Positions 41,555-53,127 of a DNA stretch of 64,000 bases are shown here, one piece after another. A program made the position numbers and the translations under genes. The stretch is taken from positions 37,628,276-37,692,275 of the forward strand of contig OX246741.1 of NCBI GenBank assembly GCA_945910005.1, in the 5' to 3' direction. Under the pieces are notes generated by a model, which saw only the letters and a program-made list of their open reading frames with translations, did not search any database and was not told where the DNA came from. This DNA is from Isoperla grammatica (Eukaryota; Arthropoda; Insecta; Plecoptera; Perlodidae). The stretch's first letter is position 1; every line of letters begins with the position of its first letter.

Positions 41555-41731
41555 CTGCAAAAGAAATACTACAAGAGATTCTCGAAGGCGGGCCGTGAAA
41601 CTCACAAAGGATCGATTCTCTGTGCGGTTACAACTTACGTATATCGCCCGAATATGTGTTCGTTAGACGTATTTCTGTTGTGTTATGTTGTGTTTGGCAT
41701 TGCTTGTAATTGTAAATTATATATATATCAT

Positions 41732-42165
41732 CAGGGCTTAATTTCAGCTGGAACGCACCGAAACGCAGTTCCGGTTCCTTTTCTGAAACGGGAACACGCG
41801 TTCCGCTATTATTTTAAATCTCACACACTGTTTTTCTCATGATTTAAAACTTCGTGAATTCCCATTATGTACACGGGGAACGGAACTTGTCTTTGAAAAT
41901 TGCAAAATATTCCTTCACTTGTATGAATGCGAGTTTTTCACTGATGAGTGTCCCCCAGGTAATCAGACCCCAATACTAAGGAAATAATCTTTGGAGCTTC
42001 TTTCGTCCACTCATATAAAGTGCTTGTGGTAGAATATATATTTATATACGTGTGTGTGCATTACTACAAGCACTGTATAAAGGTGGTTGGCGGGGTTGGT
42101 TCAAAATTATGGAAGGCGAACAAACTACGCGTTCCGGTTCCTTTTCAATTAGAAATTAAGCCCTG
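41732..42165. mobile_element. hAT-type MITE (CAGGGCTTAATTTC termini)
   Basis: CAGGGCTTAATTTC at the left is mirrored by GAAATTAAGCCCTG at the right. Flanks TATATCAT and TAAATCAT agree at 7 of 8 positions, the duplication length of hAT. ACGCGTTCCGGTTCCTTTTC also recurs inside near both ends. No coding capacity. Confidence 0.8.
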
Positions 42166-42896
42166 TAAATCATCATGTTATAGCTATTGCTATTGTAGGT
42201 CTAGAAATGTACTTAGAAACCTAGTACGTATGTAAGTGTATTTTGGTGTAGGCATAGGTAGGGAGAGGTATGCTATGTTTTAGGTAGGCCTAAACATTTT
42301 ATTTGTAGTCACTTATTTCTGAGTAGAACATTTTTATTAACATTTGATTGTATGGTTACTTTTTCTTCACTGAAATATAATTTATTTAGACCTACGGACA
42401 GGGTTGGGTCATTACACTTATAATATTATTTTTCAACATTTGCGTAAAAAAAAGTGGCGGATTTTTGGAAATTAGTTGTCTAGAACGGTGTTCCGGACAC
42501 GGAAACGAACGAACGAACATTTGCGTAGAAAATAGTGTTGAATATGTCAATGGTGAAGAATATTATGTAGTTTGTAGAATATTTACTTATTGTTAAAAAT
42601 GATATATACATCTAAGACAGAAAGAAAGCATGAAAGAAAGAAAACAAAAATTAAAATTGCATTCAAACTTCCGAGTACCTAGTTGTGTTGTATATAAGTT
42701 GCTGTGTATCACCAATCACCATACGCGCCAAGTTTTCATTTTGCATAGGAGAGCTCAACCTACGATTAACAGTATTTGTGCGAGCAGCCTGGGGTCTGCT
42801 GGAGGCCAAATTTTTTGTCGGGTATTATTGCCCTCGAGATGGCCTTAGAAGCGATCGAGGTATTATTTTGTAAAGGAAGATTAAAATACCTAATCA
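42166..42896. other. unassigned AT-rich DNA
   Basis: No gene supported. GTGTTCCGGACACGGAAACG near 42490 and a (GAAC)n/(GAAA)n flavour are the only features noticed. Confidence 0.3.
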
Positions 42897-43575
42897 TTAA
42901 AGGGATAGTCAGATGAAAAACAAAAAAATCACCAATTAGTCATTAGTCCATGACATTCAGTTATGTGTAAAATACAATTGATATAGGTTGCTTCAATGCA
43001 AGAAAAAAAATAGTGAACAATTCGCTATTCTACTAGATTCCCTTCGGCAGATCTGCTGCATTGTTCTTCTAAAGCGTAGTGCAACTGTATCGGTTCTGAG
43101 GTCGCTGGCGCCTTCCCGATAGACAGAGGACTCATTGTGTTATACGAGACCAGCCCGCGCTCCGCAAAACACTCGGCGACTGCGGACCGTGCCGCTCAAA
43201 ACAGATTGCAACTTTTCTACACATCATGTCACAAAAAAATTAATTGCAGGGTATTTTGTAGAAGTACACGTTCGTACTAAGAAGCATGTTATCAGTAGAG
43301 AAACGATGCACATTAAACCTCCTGATCGATTTTTGATCAGTGCCCTATTTTAGCGGTGGTTTTACTTTCTCAAGGCAACATTTTTTTCATATGGGAATTA
43401 CCATGAGAAAAGTTGCTCGGTGCTACTTGGTAGCAATAAACCAAAAAATCGCGTTTTCTTTAATTTTTTAACCGCCTGCTTTTAAAGTATGGTATCTTTT
43501 AGTCATGTTTTTATGTTTAAAGGTGGACATCTACAAATGGTAGTTCTTTAGTTTTTCACCCGACTATCCCTTTAA
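42897..43575 (+). mobile_element. TTAA-flanked MITE, copy 2 (complete)
   Basis: A 671-bp core begins AGGGATAGTCAGATGAAAAAC and ends GTTTTTCACCCGACTATCCCT, with TTAA on both sides. The termini are imperfect inverted repeats of about 20 bp. The TTAA flank fits piggyBac-type transposition. The open frame near 43135-43353 is conserved among copies only because the DNA is. Confidence 0.85.
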
Positions 43576-43872
43576 GATATTTTATTCTCGTATTTTAACC
43601 TTTCACTAACGTTTTTTTGTAATTTTAACCTATTATGTAAATTAATTTTATAATTGTCTATTAACAAACACTTCCTGGCTAGGAACTATATATATAAATT
43701 AACATATTTTTTATTAATTTACGAGATTCTTGAAATCCGTGGTCTGGCTAAACGAACGGTTAAATTTGCAACCTGCAGTGTGACGACTTACCCAAAGGCT
43801 GCCAATGCGGCTGCCACGTTGGGATTGATAGTGTAGCTGGGCCGTGGGCAGACTTAGCGGATTTAACGGTCA
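43576..43872. other. unassigned flank of the hAT nest
   Basis: AT-rich at the left, GC-richer towards 43880. No gene recognised. Confidence 0.3.
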
Positions 43873-44316
43873 GCCCCGGCCAGAGGCGGACTGGGGGGGT
43901 AAGGGCCCCGTACGGAAAAAGGTTGTAGGGGCCCCGGGACTTGGCGAAGCTTTAAGGGGTCTGGGGTGAAGCCCCAGCCGGCGGAGGCAAAAAATTTTCA
44001 ACATATTATTTTGTTTAGAACGCATATAAACACGTTTAAAAATCGATAAATCATGATAGTTATGTGGAGCAACGTGTTGAACTGTGAACACCACATTTTT
44101 TAAAACGCAATTGAAGAAGAACCTTTCCCAACACTGGCAGTTGTGTATTTCAAACTATATTGTTTCCCAACCCTCTACAAATATCGACTACTAGTTGTCC
44201 ACTCGCATCGTGTAATTTGTACTCGCAACGAAGGAGCGGGATGTAGCTGGGGTCCGGTGTATTGGAACATCATTACGCATAGCCCATCATTACTAATACC
44301 CGCGCTCACTCAAGCA

Positions 44317-44495
44317 GCCGTTACACATTGCGAACAAAGAAAAGGTTAAGCTACGTTATACTAAGGTTATATTGGGTTAGATTACGTTATGTTAGGTTAG
44401 GTTAGGATAAGTTAGGTTACGTTAGGTTAAGTCAGGTTAAGGTTATTTTGAGACCCCACGTTTTTTTCTGAAGTTCGCTTCGCAACGTGTAACGC
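44317..44495. repeat. inverted repeat flanking degenerate GGTTA repeats
   Basis: CCGTTACACATTGCGAA (about 44319) and TTCGCAACGTGTAACG (about 44477) are inverted copies. Between them runs an irregular GTTAGGTTAGGTTA stretch (about 44375-44450). It may be a small MITE with telomere-like filler. Similarity to TTAGG telomere repeats is loose. Confidence 0.5.
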
Positions 44496-45353
44496 AATCT
44501 GAGTAATAATATTCCAAGGGTAAAGATATTCTGTTACACCGGGGCGAAGCCCTTGCCGCCGGAGGCTATGTCGCCGAAGGTGAAACAATTTTCGGCCTTG
44601 ATGATGCTTAGTGGTCTAAAACGCGTTTTGAGGCGAAATCCTATCATGAAAAACAATGAAACTTAACTCAATATTGCACTGATAATTCCTTACGTCAACG
44701 GTCTAGGATAGGAGTTCGATCCTGTCACTTGAAAAGTCTTATGGCTAGTGCTGCGCTGGATCGGATTTCAGTAGGCGCCGAAACTTTTGCCACAAAGTTC
44801 GCTTTTTTAAATTTTGAACGCTTATAAGTAATAGAAACGCGATCAGCCTGATTTGTCAGTCAGCTGTTTTATGAAAAGTGGTTTTGTAATGACACATGAC
44901 TTGAAAACTCCTTTATTTCACTTTGACTAAGCCTATTCTATTATAAATGGGCAAACTGTATACTTTCAGATAGGCCTATAACAAAGTTTACTCGCAAACT
45001 ATCAAAAGTCACTCTCAGCGAGCTAGCGAGCAGAAATCTTGAGGATTCTTGTTTTCTATTAGCATATAAACACGTGTTAAAATCGATAAATGATGATAGG
45101 TGTTTCGAACAGCATGTTGAACTGTGAACACAACTGTTAAAAATTAAATATATATATCTTGACCCCGTTTCCAACATTAATTATCAGGTAGGGGGGAGTA
45201 GCAAAGTACTCCATGTCTTGGGCTAATGTCTTCGTTGCCAGCTAACCAGGCCTGACACAACCACTTCCTCAACCTCTTCCTCGATCACTTCTTCCGTTAC
45301 CCAGTGGCGGCCAGACCATATAAATTTGGGGCCATGGCCCCGCGAGCGTTAAG

Positions 45354-45400
45354 GGGTGGGTGGGTGGGTGGTTGGGTGGGTGGGTGGGTAGGTAGGTATA
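45354..45400. repeat. GGGT-rich microsatellite
   Basis: About eleven imperfect GGGT/GGT repeats, G-rich on the plus strand and able in principle to form a G-quadruplex. Confidence 0.85.
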
Positions 45401-46251
45401 GTTGGTCGAAACCATAAATTAAAAAGGGAATTGTAAAACAAAATAAGTTGTAAAGAATACGATAATGCGTATCTACAGAATACTAATACAGAAACACTTC
45501 TAATACAACAACTTGGCGTAGAATAGAGCACAAAACCAAAACGATTTACAAACAAAACATTCTAATTGCGCGCTTAAAAGAAAATAGGGGCCCGTGCCTG
45601 TAGCGAGCGTCCTATTACTGTCCACCCCTAATGGACAACCCTAATGATACTATCTTGTGAATCAGACATTAAGATCGACATCGACGCTGAAATTGATGAG
45701 TTCGCTTCCAGGTCTACACTGCTCTCCAAAATTCTGCTGTTTAAATAAGTGTCAAAATCACAAGTGCTCTTCTGTTTGGCCAACTTGTATACTTTGTCAT
45801 ATTTATGAAAATATCAGAGTTTTCATGAGTGAACTTTTAACCTGCGTTTAACATTACGAATGATAGACCTGCACCAACATGAAAGAAATGTTATCATAAG
45901 CGTAGTGCCATTATGTTTATAAAATACCAGTAACTTTTTTCATAATCAGGTAAAATCAGATTCAAGTTTAGCAACGTCATTTGTAAATATTAAACATATT
46001 GATTTTGTTACGCCGATAACTTAAGTTTCGATTTTTAAAGGTGTGTATAAAACGTGAAATAACCACCTCTGGTGGCCGTGGCATCGCCCCACAACCCTCC
46101 TGACTTCGAATCTTCACCAATCCCATTACGCCATTATGAATACTGTCTAGAATACCTAAATGCGTATACTGATAAAATCCATAAAATCCAGTTATCTTGT
46201 TTTAAATCCCATATTAATTGTCTACAATAAATGAATAGTCAATATTACATA

Positions 46252-47072
46252 CAAGCCCGGACTGGCCTGGTCCGCAGGTCCACGATCGCGGAGGGCCCCC
46301 AGCTCGAGGGTGCTCGGGCCCACATAACGTAAAAAAAGTCACGTGAACGAGTTTTTTTCTAAACTTAAAATAGTCAAAAATCGACTTCGGTCGTCTTTAG
46401 GCCAAGACCTTATGTCCAGTCTGCTTTTTATTAATGTTGAGAGGGATTTATTTTATGATTTGGACAAAAATAAAATAATTGATGAAGTCTAGCTTTAACA
46501 AGTGAGTTGCTTACATAGAAACTGTTACTTTAGGGCTAGGGGAGTAAAATGTCGAATCATCTCAGTTAAGTTAAGCCCCTTCTATTCTAGTATAACAACA
46601 TTTTAAACTTTTAAATACATTTTTCTAATCCCTAAAATCCGTTTGTCTTTATTTTTATCACGCAAATAATTTTGACATATTTCATTAATGCTTTATTGGT
46701 GTGAATAAAATACTGCACTTTATTTTGAACTCCGTTGTAATGATTGGCAGCTCTACAGCATGTTTTTTGTAGTGTTGTGGTATCCTAAAAATACTGTGAA
46801 TTTCTAATTTTAATAAATAATAAAGTCATCAAAGTCGAAAATCATAATATTCGTATAAAAACCTAGCTCAATTTCTTCTTCTTTATAAGTGCCAAAATAG
46901 CGTAAAAACGCGTTTTCATTGTTTTCAAGCTTCTAATTTAAAAAAAAAATCCGGGGGAGGACCCCCGGACCCTCCGTTTGCTTGGGGGTATTCCATACCC
47001 CCCAGACCCCCCGGTACAGAGCCCCTTTACAGGTTTTAGCTGAGGGCCCCAAATGGTCCCAGTCCGGGGCTG
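46252..47072. mobile_element. innermost hAT element of the nest
   Basis: CAAGCCCGGACTGG at the left faces CCAGTCCGGGGCTG at the right; two mismatches. A perfect 8-bp duplication ATTACATA flanks it (46244-46251, 47073-47080). The 821 bp carry no coding capacity and contain a G/C-rich GGGGGAGGACCCCCGG stretch near 46950. Confidence 0.88.
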
Positions 47073-47815
47073 ATTACATAACACGAATAAAATTAATCAT
47101 TAAGAATTTAAGTATTACCATGTATATTGGTGAAGTCAGTAATCGTATTTGGCGCTTGCTTACTGTCGGCTCACTAACATTTCAATTATAATTATGTTTT
47201 TAATAACACATTTGTGTAAATTAACAACACATAATTTTATTGGAACAACTTTTCTTTTTATTTCATTCTAAATTAATAACGTGTTATGAACATTTTCCAC
47301 CCCTCCCTCTTAATCCTATTCAATTTCAAAGAATAAAAAATATGAAATTATTTAAGAGACATGCATCTATGCATGACACTTACAATGGAAGAAAACCTGA
47401 AAAGCAAACACGAGTTACACATTTCCAGACTGCCTCTACTCCTCTACAAACGCTTAAATCCACATAAAAAAAACTCTATAACAAAATTTCACCTGCGGCG
47501 CTGTTGTGGGGGGCATCCCCCCCACACCCCCCATTCATTCACAACCGAAGTCGATTTCCACGCAGTCGGTGGTGGGTGGTATATGCTACGAATTTGGCCC
47601 TGGGCATTTCAAGGGGGTCGAGCCGCCACTGCCGTTACCAGAGGGCTGTTTAGTAGTTCCCTCCATCTCTCACGGTTTTCCCATAGTCTTTCTGCTTCAA
47701 CTTCGTTCCATGATCGAAATGTGTTTTTTTTTTTCCAATTCCATGAAATAAATGAAAGATTTTTCCCAACACTGGCAGTTGGATATTTCAAACTATATTG
47801 TTTCCTATAATTTGT

Positions 47816-48493
47816 TTAAAGGATTAGTCAGATGATAAACTAAAAAATCACCAATGAGTCATAAGTGCATGAAATTCAGTTATGTGTAAAATAAAATTGA
47901 TATAGGTTGCTTCAATGCAAGAAAAAAAATAGTGAACATTTAGCTATTCTATAAGATTCACTTCGAAGGCTCTGCTGCATTTTTCTTCTAAGCGTAGTAC
48001 AGCTGTATAGGTTCTGAGGCCGCTAACGCCTGCCTGATAGACAGAGCACTCATTGTGTAATACGAGTCCAGCCAGCGCTCCGCAAAACACTCGGCGACTG
48101 CGGACAGTACCGCTCAAAACAGATTGCAACTTTCCTTCACATCAAGACACAAGAAAATTAATTGCAGGGCATTTTGTAGAGTACACGTTCGTACTAAGAA
48201 GCATGTTATCGGTAGGGAAACGATGCACATTAAACCTCCTGATTGATTTTTGATAAGTGCCCTATTTTAGCGGTGGTTTTACTATCTCGAGGCAACATTT
48301 TTTGTACATGGGAATTACCATGAGAAAAGTTGCTTGGTGCTACTTGGTAGCAACAAGCCAAAAATTCGCGTTTTCTTTAATTTTTTAACCGCCTGCTTTT
48401 AAAGTATGGTATCTTTAAGTCATGTTTTCCATATTTGAGGGTGGACATATACAAATGATAGTGTTTTAGTTTTTCGTCTGACTAACCCTTTAA
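47816..48493 (+). mobile_element. TTAA-flanked MITE, copy 3 (complete)
   Basis: The 670-bp core starts AGGATTAGTCAGATGATAAAC and ends GACTAACCCT with TTAA on each side. It is inserted in the outer hAT. It differs from copy 2 by scattered substitutions and small indels, so it is older than the identical LTR pairs. Confidence 0.85.
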
Positions 48494-48874
48494 AACGCAT
48501 ATAAAAAACACGTTTAAAAGTCGATTAACGATGAAAAGTATGTGCAACAACATGTTGAACTGTGAGCACCACTTTAAAAATTAAATTAAAGAAATTTCCA
48601 GCACTGGCATGTTTTATATTTCAAAATAAACTATAAAAAAGTAAGCTCTGAGGACGAAAGCGGACACACTTGTAGCACTTCTAGATGGTCTATATGTCCC
48701 TTTTCACTGACATGAGATACGTATTATGCTCTTCTTACTATATTGTTTTATGATCTATATAGTGTAAGATATTTTCAGGGGGTTGGGTGTTGGCCCTCAA
48801 GGGGGCCCCCACCCGGGGGGGCCCCGTACGGGTTTCCGTAGTTCCGTACCTGCCAGTCCGCCCTTGGCCCCGGC

Positions 48875-49440
48875 CAATCCGCGCCCCCCGGCCAAACACA
48901 CGACCTGAGGTCCATTCACCATAGTCCATAGGCATTGTGGAAACCCATTATAGCAAATACTACAAATAAAATTATATTTCAAGAAGAATGTTTCATAAAG
49001 AATGAATCCGTTTATAGGGCTCAATACAGCTTTCGCCCACGTGTTTGGTGGTACACAGCGCCGGAAACAACCCTACAGTTTAACAATGGAACTTTAATCC
49101 TGCCGCTTTACTTTAAGTCACGTTCAGGATCAGGATCACATCAGGATGGCACGCTCATTAGATGTCTTCAAAGGGTCTTTAACGGAGCATTTTTTAAACA
49201 TTGTTTTGTAAATTTTTTTTTTTTTATTCTTTTTTACTTCATATTTAACAGTTCTGTCTTATAATTATATTTTCATTCATATTATGTTTTCATGTTTTTT
49301 GTTTTGTGTTTTGTATTTTGTATTTGGTATTTTGTATTATGTTCATTTATATATTTAGATTTTATTTTTAAGTAATTTTAGTATGGGTTGGCAGTCACTC
49401 TATGTGTTTGGAGCTGTGCTCTTTTCTGCCAACCCCTATT
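48875..49440. other. unassigned DNA, probable LINE 3' tail at right end
   Basis: No coding region is recognised. From about 49380 the GGCAGTCACTCTATGTG...CTGCCAACCCC stretch followed by AATGAATACAAAT and a long (AAAT) run has the look of a LINE 3' end with its simple-repeat tail. No RT sequence is attached, so this is weak. Confidence 0.35.
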
Positions 49441-49470
49441 CAATTCACTTTTGTAATGAATACAAATAAT

Positions 49471-49621
<151 letters not shown>

Positions 49622-49752
49622 ATTTAGGCCTACATGAAAACCTGGAAATATTTGGCAAATATGAGGGTTGATATTTACAACCCAATAACTGTATATGTAT
49701 ATATATATATAAATATATATATGTTAATTTTCAAATTTTTGTGGACATAAGT

Positions 49753-49854
49753 AATGTTATTGTTCACCATTTTTCTGGGTTTCGTCACACGATATAAATT
49801 GAGTAGGTGGTTAATTTATATCGTGTGACAAAACCCAGAACAATGGTGAACAAT

Positions 49855-49857
<3 letters not shown>
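49753..49857. repeat. near-perfect palindrome with ~49-bp arms
   Basis: GTTATTGTTCACCATTTTTC, then GGGTTTCGTCACACGATATA on the left are mirrored by TATATCGTGTGACAAAACCC and GGTGAACAATAAC on the right around a loop of about 8 bases near 49806. Arms differ by one or two bases. A long TA run starts at the right edge. Confidence 0.85.

Positions 49858-49926
<69 letters not shown>
49858..49926. repeat. (TA)n microsatellite
   Basis: About 33 TA repeats between the palindrome and the Penelope-like element; a second TA run follows that element near 52033-52066. Confidence 0.95.
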
Positions 49927-49929
<3 letters not shown>

Positions 49930-50086
49930 AATTGGAGCTCAGAACAAGATAAAACATGTTCTAGTGAGGGGAAAGGTACAGAAGGACGACAGCTTACCTG
50001 AGAAAGTAGATAGGCCGCTTAGAGAAACATATAGATGAGAAGACAAATAAACTGAGACGTTTCGGCCAACTAGTGGTCTTGATCAC
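49930..50086 (+). repeat. Penelope-like element left inverted terminus
   Basis: It matches the reverse complement of 51854-52010 with only two differences noticed (in the CGGCCAAC and CTTACCTGAG stretches). GACGTTTCGGCC...GGTCTTGATCAC is the kind of end seen in Penelope-like elements. Confidence 0.88.
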
Positions 50087-50148
50087 AGCCAAGCACCTCC
50101 AAGAGATATCGCAATTTCTTGCCACTCACGGAAAACTTCAAGGCCTAA

Positions 50149-50871
50149 GTGAAGCCCCAACCGCCACGTACCCCAACCCTTTATTTACTACCTAAAATTC
50201 ACAAAGAAGGTTACCCTGGCAGACCCATAGTCTCTGTTACAATTCACCTACTGAACGTATTTCCGCCTACGTTGACAACCATCTTCAGCCACTTGTCACA
50301 CAGCTCAATACCCATATCCGAGATACTTTTCATCTTCTCGAAAAACTTAAAGACGTGCACACCCCACTTCCGGAAGGTGCCATCTTGGCAATTCGGTGGA
50401 TGTAACATCATTATACACCAATATACCGACCACACAGGGCATAGCTGCTTTAGAGTTTCACCTGAACAAACGACCTCCGCCAGCCAAACCAGGAACACTA
50501 TTTCTAACTCAACTAGCCCACATTGTTCTACGGATGCACAACTTTCGGTTCCGCGACAAGCACTTTCTGCAAATTAAGGGGACAGCCATGGGAACGCGCA
50601 TGGCTCCATCTTATCTGACCTCTTCATGGGTAAGCTTGAGACTGACTTCCTGAAAACACAGAATCTCCTCCCACTATGCCTATACAGGTTCATAGATGAC
50701 TACTTCTTAGTATGGACACATGGCGCCGAGAGCCTCGATCAGTTTTTAAATTGTCTCAACACCTTCTCTTCACTCAAGTTTAAATGGACCACTTCCAAAG
50801 TTCACGTCACATTCCTTAATGCATTGACATACTCCTCCACGACGGCCGCATCGGCTCCTCAAACCTACTAA
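50149..50871 (+). pseudogene. Penelope-like reverse transcriptase, frameshifted
   Basis: Reading successive frames gives YLLPKIHKEGYPGRPIVS (about 50179-50235), a middle part in another frame (50250-50400), DVTSLYTNIPTTQGI with KGTAMGTRMAPSY (50396-50610), and GKLETDFLKTQ...YRFIDDYFLVW (50626-50720). PKIHK and the IDD catalytic pair are marks of Penelope-like RTs, related to telomerase. At least three frame changes break it. It acts with the downstream endonuclease in intact relatives. Confidence 0.88.
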
Positions 50872-51040
50872 CAGCCAGCAGTACCTTCCCAACAGCACCT
50901 GTCACACTACGTTCACAAAACATGCACTACCTTTTTCACTAGCGGTACGTGGTCGACGCATCTGTTCGGAACCGGAAGGTCTATCAGAGTACTGCGATAG
51001 AATCACCGATGCATTTGTAGCGCGTGGTTATGATCGTGAT

Positions 51041-51736
51041 GTGATACACGAGCGTATCTCTTGGCCTCAGAAACCCAAAATGATCCCGACCAATCCCAAC
51101 AACAGTGTTGTTCCGCTGGTAACACAATGGCACCCGGGACTTCACAGACTCAACGGCATCATCAAGAGCGGTCTACCCATCTTGGAAGCTGCTAACAAAA
51201 CTCAAGACAACGCGAGCAAGATACCACGGGTATTTTTCAGGCGACCTCCCAACATCGGAGACTCGCTGGTCAAACACGACCCGAAGTTGGACAGCGTCAA
51301 GCAATTCCTCCCATCAGGATCCTACCCGTGCCAAAAACCCAGATGCAAAACTTGCCCCATGCACCCCCCAACTAAAAACTTCACAGCGGATGCCACTGGT
51401 AAATCTTACCCCATCTACCGTCACAACAACTGCCTTACATCCAATGTGGTTTATCAGCTTAAGTGCACTCAGTGTCCAGCAGAATATGTGGGTCTAACCT
51501 CTAATGACCTGAGAACACGCATGACAGGCCACCGTCAAAGCATCAACCAGCAGGATGTAGATAAACCAGTGGCTCAGCATGCTATGTCACGTGCTTTTTC
51601 ACTCAAGGACTGTTTCACCACCCGCATCATCAAGGCGCTGCCGGCAAACTACAGACAGTTAGAACTGAGGCATTGGGAACTGTCTCATCAACACATCACC
51701 AGATCGCGTCAGCCACCTAACCTTAATCTCAGGTAG
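51041..51736 (+). pseudogene. Penelope-like linker and GIY-YIG endonuclease
   Basis: This 231-codon frame carries the Cys-rich linker (CQKPRCKTCPMHP, NNCLTSNVVYQLKCTQC) and the GIY-YIG nuclease core with YQLKCTQCPAEYVGLTS and LRTRMTGHRQSI, the Arg and His that help catalysis. The domain itself looks undamaged and ends NLNLR before TAG. It is in a different frame from the RT pieces, so it could not be made as part of the usual single protein here. Confidence 0.88.
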
Positions 51737-51853
51737 CGCGCCCGCCCTTTTCCTTAGTTCTTCCCTCCACCAGTACCACCACCCACAACAGCGCCTGCAT
51801 CATGTAAATTCACCCTAGTCTTAAGTTTATTTTAGTTCTTCTACTCGCGCTGA

Positions 51854-52010
51854 GTGATCAAGACCACTAGTTGGTCGAAACGTCTCAGTTTATTTGTCTT
51901 CTCATCTATATGTTTCTCTAAGCGGCCTATCTACTTTCTCAAGTAAGCTGTCGTCCTTCTGTACCTTTCCCCTCACTAGAACATGTTTTATCTTGTTCTG
52001 AGCTCCAATT
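51854..52010 (-). repeat. Penelope-like element right inverted terminus
   Basis: Inverted partner of the left terminus; ends GAGCTCCAATT. Confidence 0.88.
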
Positions 52011-52732
52011 AACTCAGCCTTTTGGCCTCTCCAAGTATACACTATATATATATATATATATATATATTAGGGATGTCATAGGGTAGGAAAATTCGGATCC
52101 AGTTCCAGACCTTCCAAGAATTACCCGAATCCTAAAAGCCTAAATTATGTCATCTTATCCCCCCCCCCCCCACCCCCCCACGAAACCACGCGGTTGAAGG
52201 TCGTTCTCTGCCCGTGTCAGCTGCCGGCCGCTGTGTGGGTTGAGCTCTGGACCCCTATTCTATAATTATCCCGGAATGAAATCGGCCCGGATCCGAATCG
52301 TGAAATTTAATGTTCCCATTCCGGACCGAAAGAAAAATTAGAAATATAGCGATTTTATAACCTAGTCCGGAATGGGAGGGACGGATCGGATCCAGTCTGG
52401 ATCCATTACGGAAAACTTCACAAAACGATTGAGCCGCCGAAGCTGTAACCAATCAGAAACTGTTTTTCTAACAGCTGACATAACACGCGGTCCCGATGAA
52501 TAAGTTGATAATATTGTAATAATATAGTGAAGACATTGAATTAAAACTTGTTAGGCCAATTACATTTTTAAATTTATTAATGTTATTTATTTTGTCTGAA
52601 GGTAATTTGAAAATAAATCTTAGAATAGGCCTTATACTAGATGAACAATTATTTATATAAACAAACTATTTAAATAATCATATGACAGTGTCAGTTTAAA
52701 AGGTACTTCATATGGTGTAATTTTAAGAAGGG

Positions 52733-52878
52733 TTAATTGTAAGAAAAGTACATATGTACTTAAATTCGCCCATTTTTTTTCTTTTCATAATAAATTATTT
52801 CCTAATGTATTTCTTCATGTACCAGTGCGGTTGTATTTTTTATGTAACAGAAAAAAATAAAGACACTTTTATTTAAGG
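52733..52878 (+). repeat. dispersed repeat, copy 2
   Basis: Second copy of the repeat at 38576, here inside the foldback element, in the same orientation. Confidence 0.75.
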
Positions 52879-53043
52879 CATACTATTTGTATTGATTTTA
52901 GGCCATGGGGAAGATACAGCAAACTAGCGGTGGCAATGGCTTAATAAACCCTTGAAATAAAAGTCTAAAAATATTTCTTTTGCTCAATAGCACATATAAA
53001 CATATCCTAAACAATAATTAGTGGTTTAAAAAAAGTTAAAAAG

Positions 53044-53127
53044 TTGACCCGCAGTGGGTTTGAACCATGCCAAAACGAAACTTTTTACGGGAAACTATGT
53101 CGCTAACCACTACGCTACGGACGGATC
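53044..53127 (-). tRNA. tRNA-like sequence or SINE head
   Basis: On the minus strand TAGCGTAGTGGTTAGCG matches a polymerase III A box with a D-arm look, and GGTTCAAACCC a B box about 45 bases on. Two T runs (CTTTTTAAC and TTTTTTT) follow, as for a pol III terminator. The outer stem pairs poorly, so this is a tRNA pseudogene or the head of a SINE rather than a working tRNA. Confidence 0.5.

Larger units (their letters stand above)
45302..47641. mobile_element. middle hAT element of the nest
   Basis: CAGTGGCGGCCAGACC at the left faces GAGCCGCCACTG at the right with a perfect 8-bp duplication CCGTTACC (45294-45301, 47642-47649). Setting aside the innermost insertion about 1.5 kb remains, without a transposase frame. 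Confidence 0.85.
43881..48866. mobile_element. outer hAT element of a three-level nest
   Basis: CAGAGGCGGACTGG at the left faces CCAGTCCGCCCTTG at the right, with a perfect 8-bp duplication GCCCCGGC (43873-43880, 48867-48874). Setting aside the inner elements, about 1.96 kb of its own sequence remains, with no transposase frame. A motif block (CATATAAACACG, TGTTGAACTGTGAACAC, AACACTGGCAGTT) occurs near 44020-44160 and 48494-48620, and related pieces near 45060-45150 and 47762, so the family has internal or subterminal repeats. Confidence 0.88.
49930..52010 (+). mobile_element. Penelope-like element with inverted termini
   Basis: Two 157-bp copies of the same sequence stand in inverted orientation at the ends (49930-50086 and 51854-52010, beginning AATTGGAGCTCAGAAC). 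Between them lie a reverse transcriptase with Penelope motifs and a GIY-YIG endonuclease, in the order expected for this class. Several frameshifts make this copy inactive. TA repeats surround it, a likely insertion target. Confidence 0.9.

Noticed and set aside
41560..41660. Upstream NSUN5 exon ending at a GTAAGT donor near 41635 on the minus strand
   Set aside because: The donor looks good, but in the phase needed by the next exon the frame meets a stop with no ATG after it, and residues do not match NSUN5.
44370..44450. Internal telomere tract
   Set aside because: The GTTAGG-like run is short, irregular and bounded by inverted repeats inside a transposon, so a telomere fusion is not supported.
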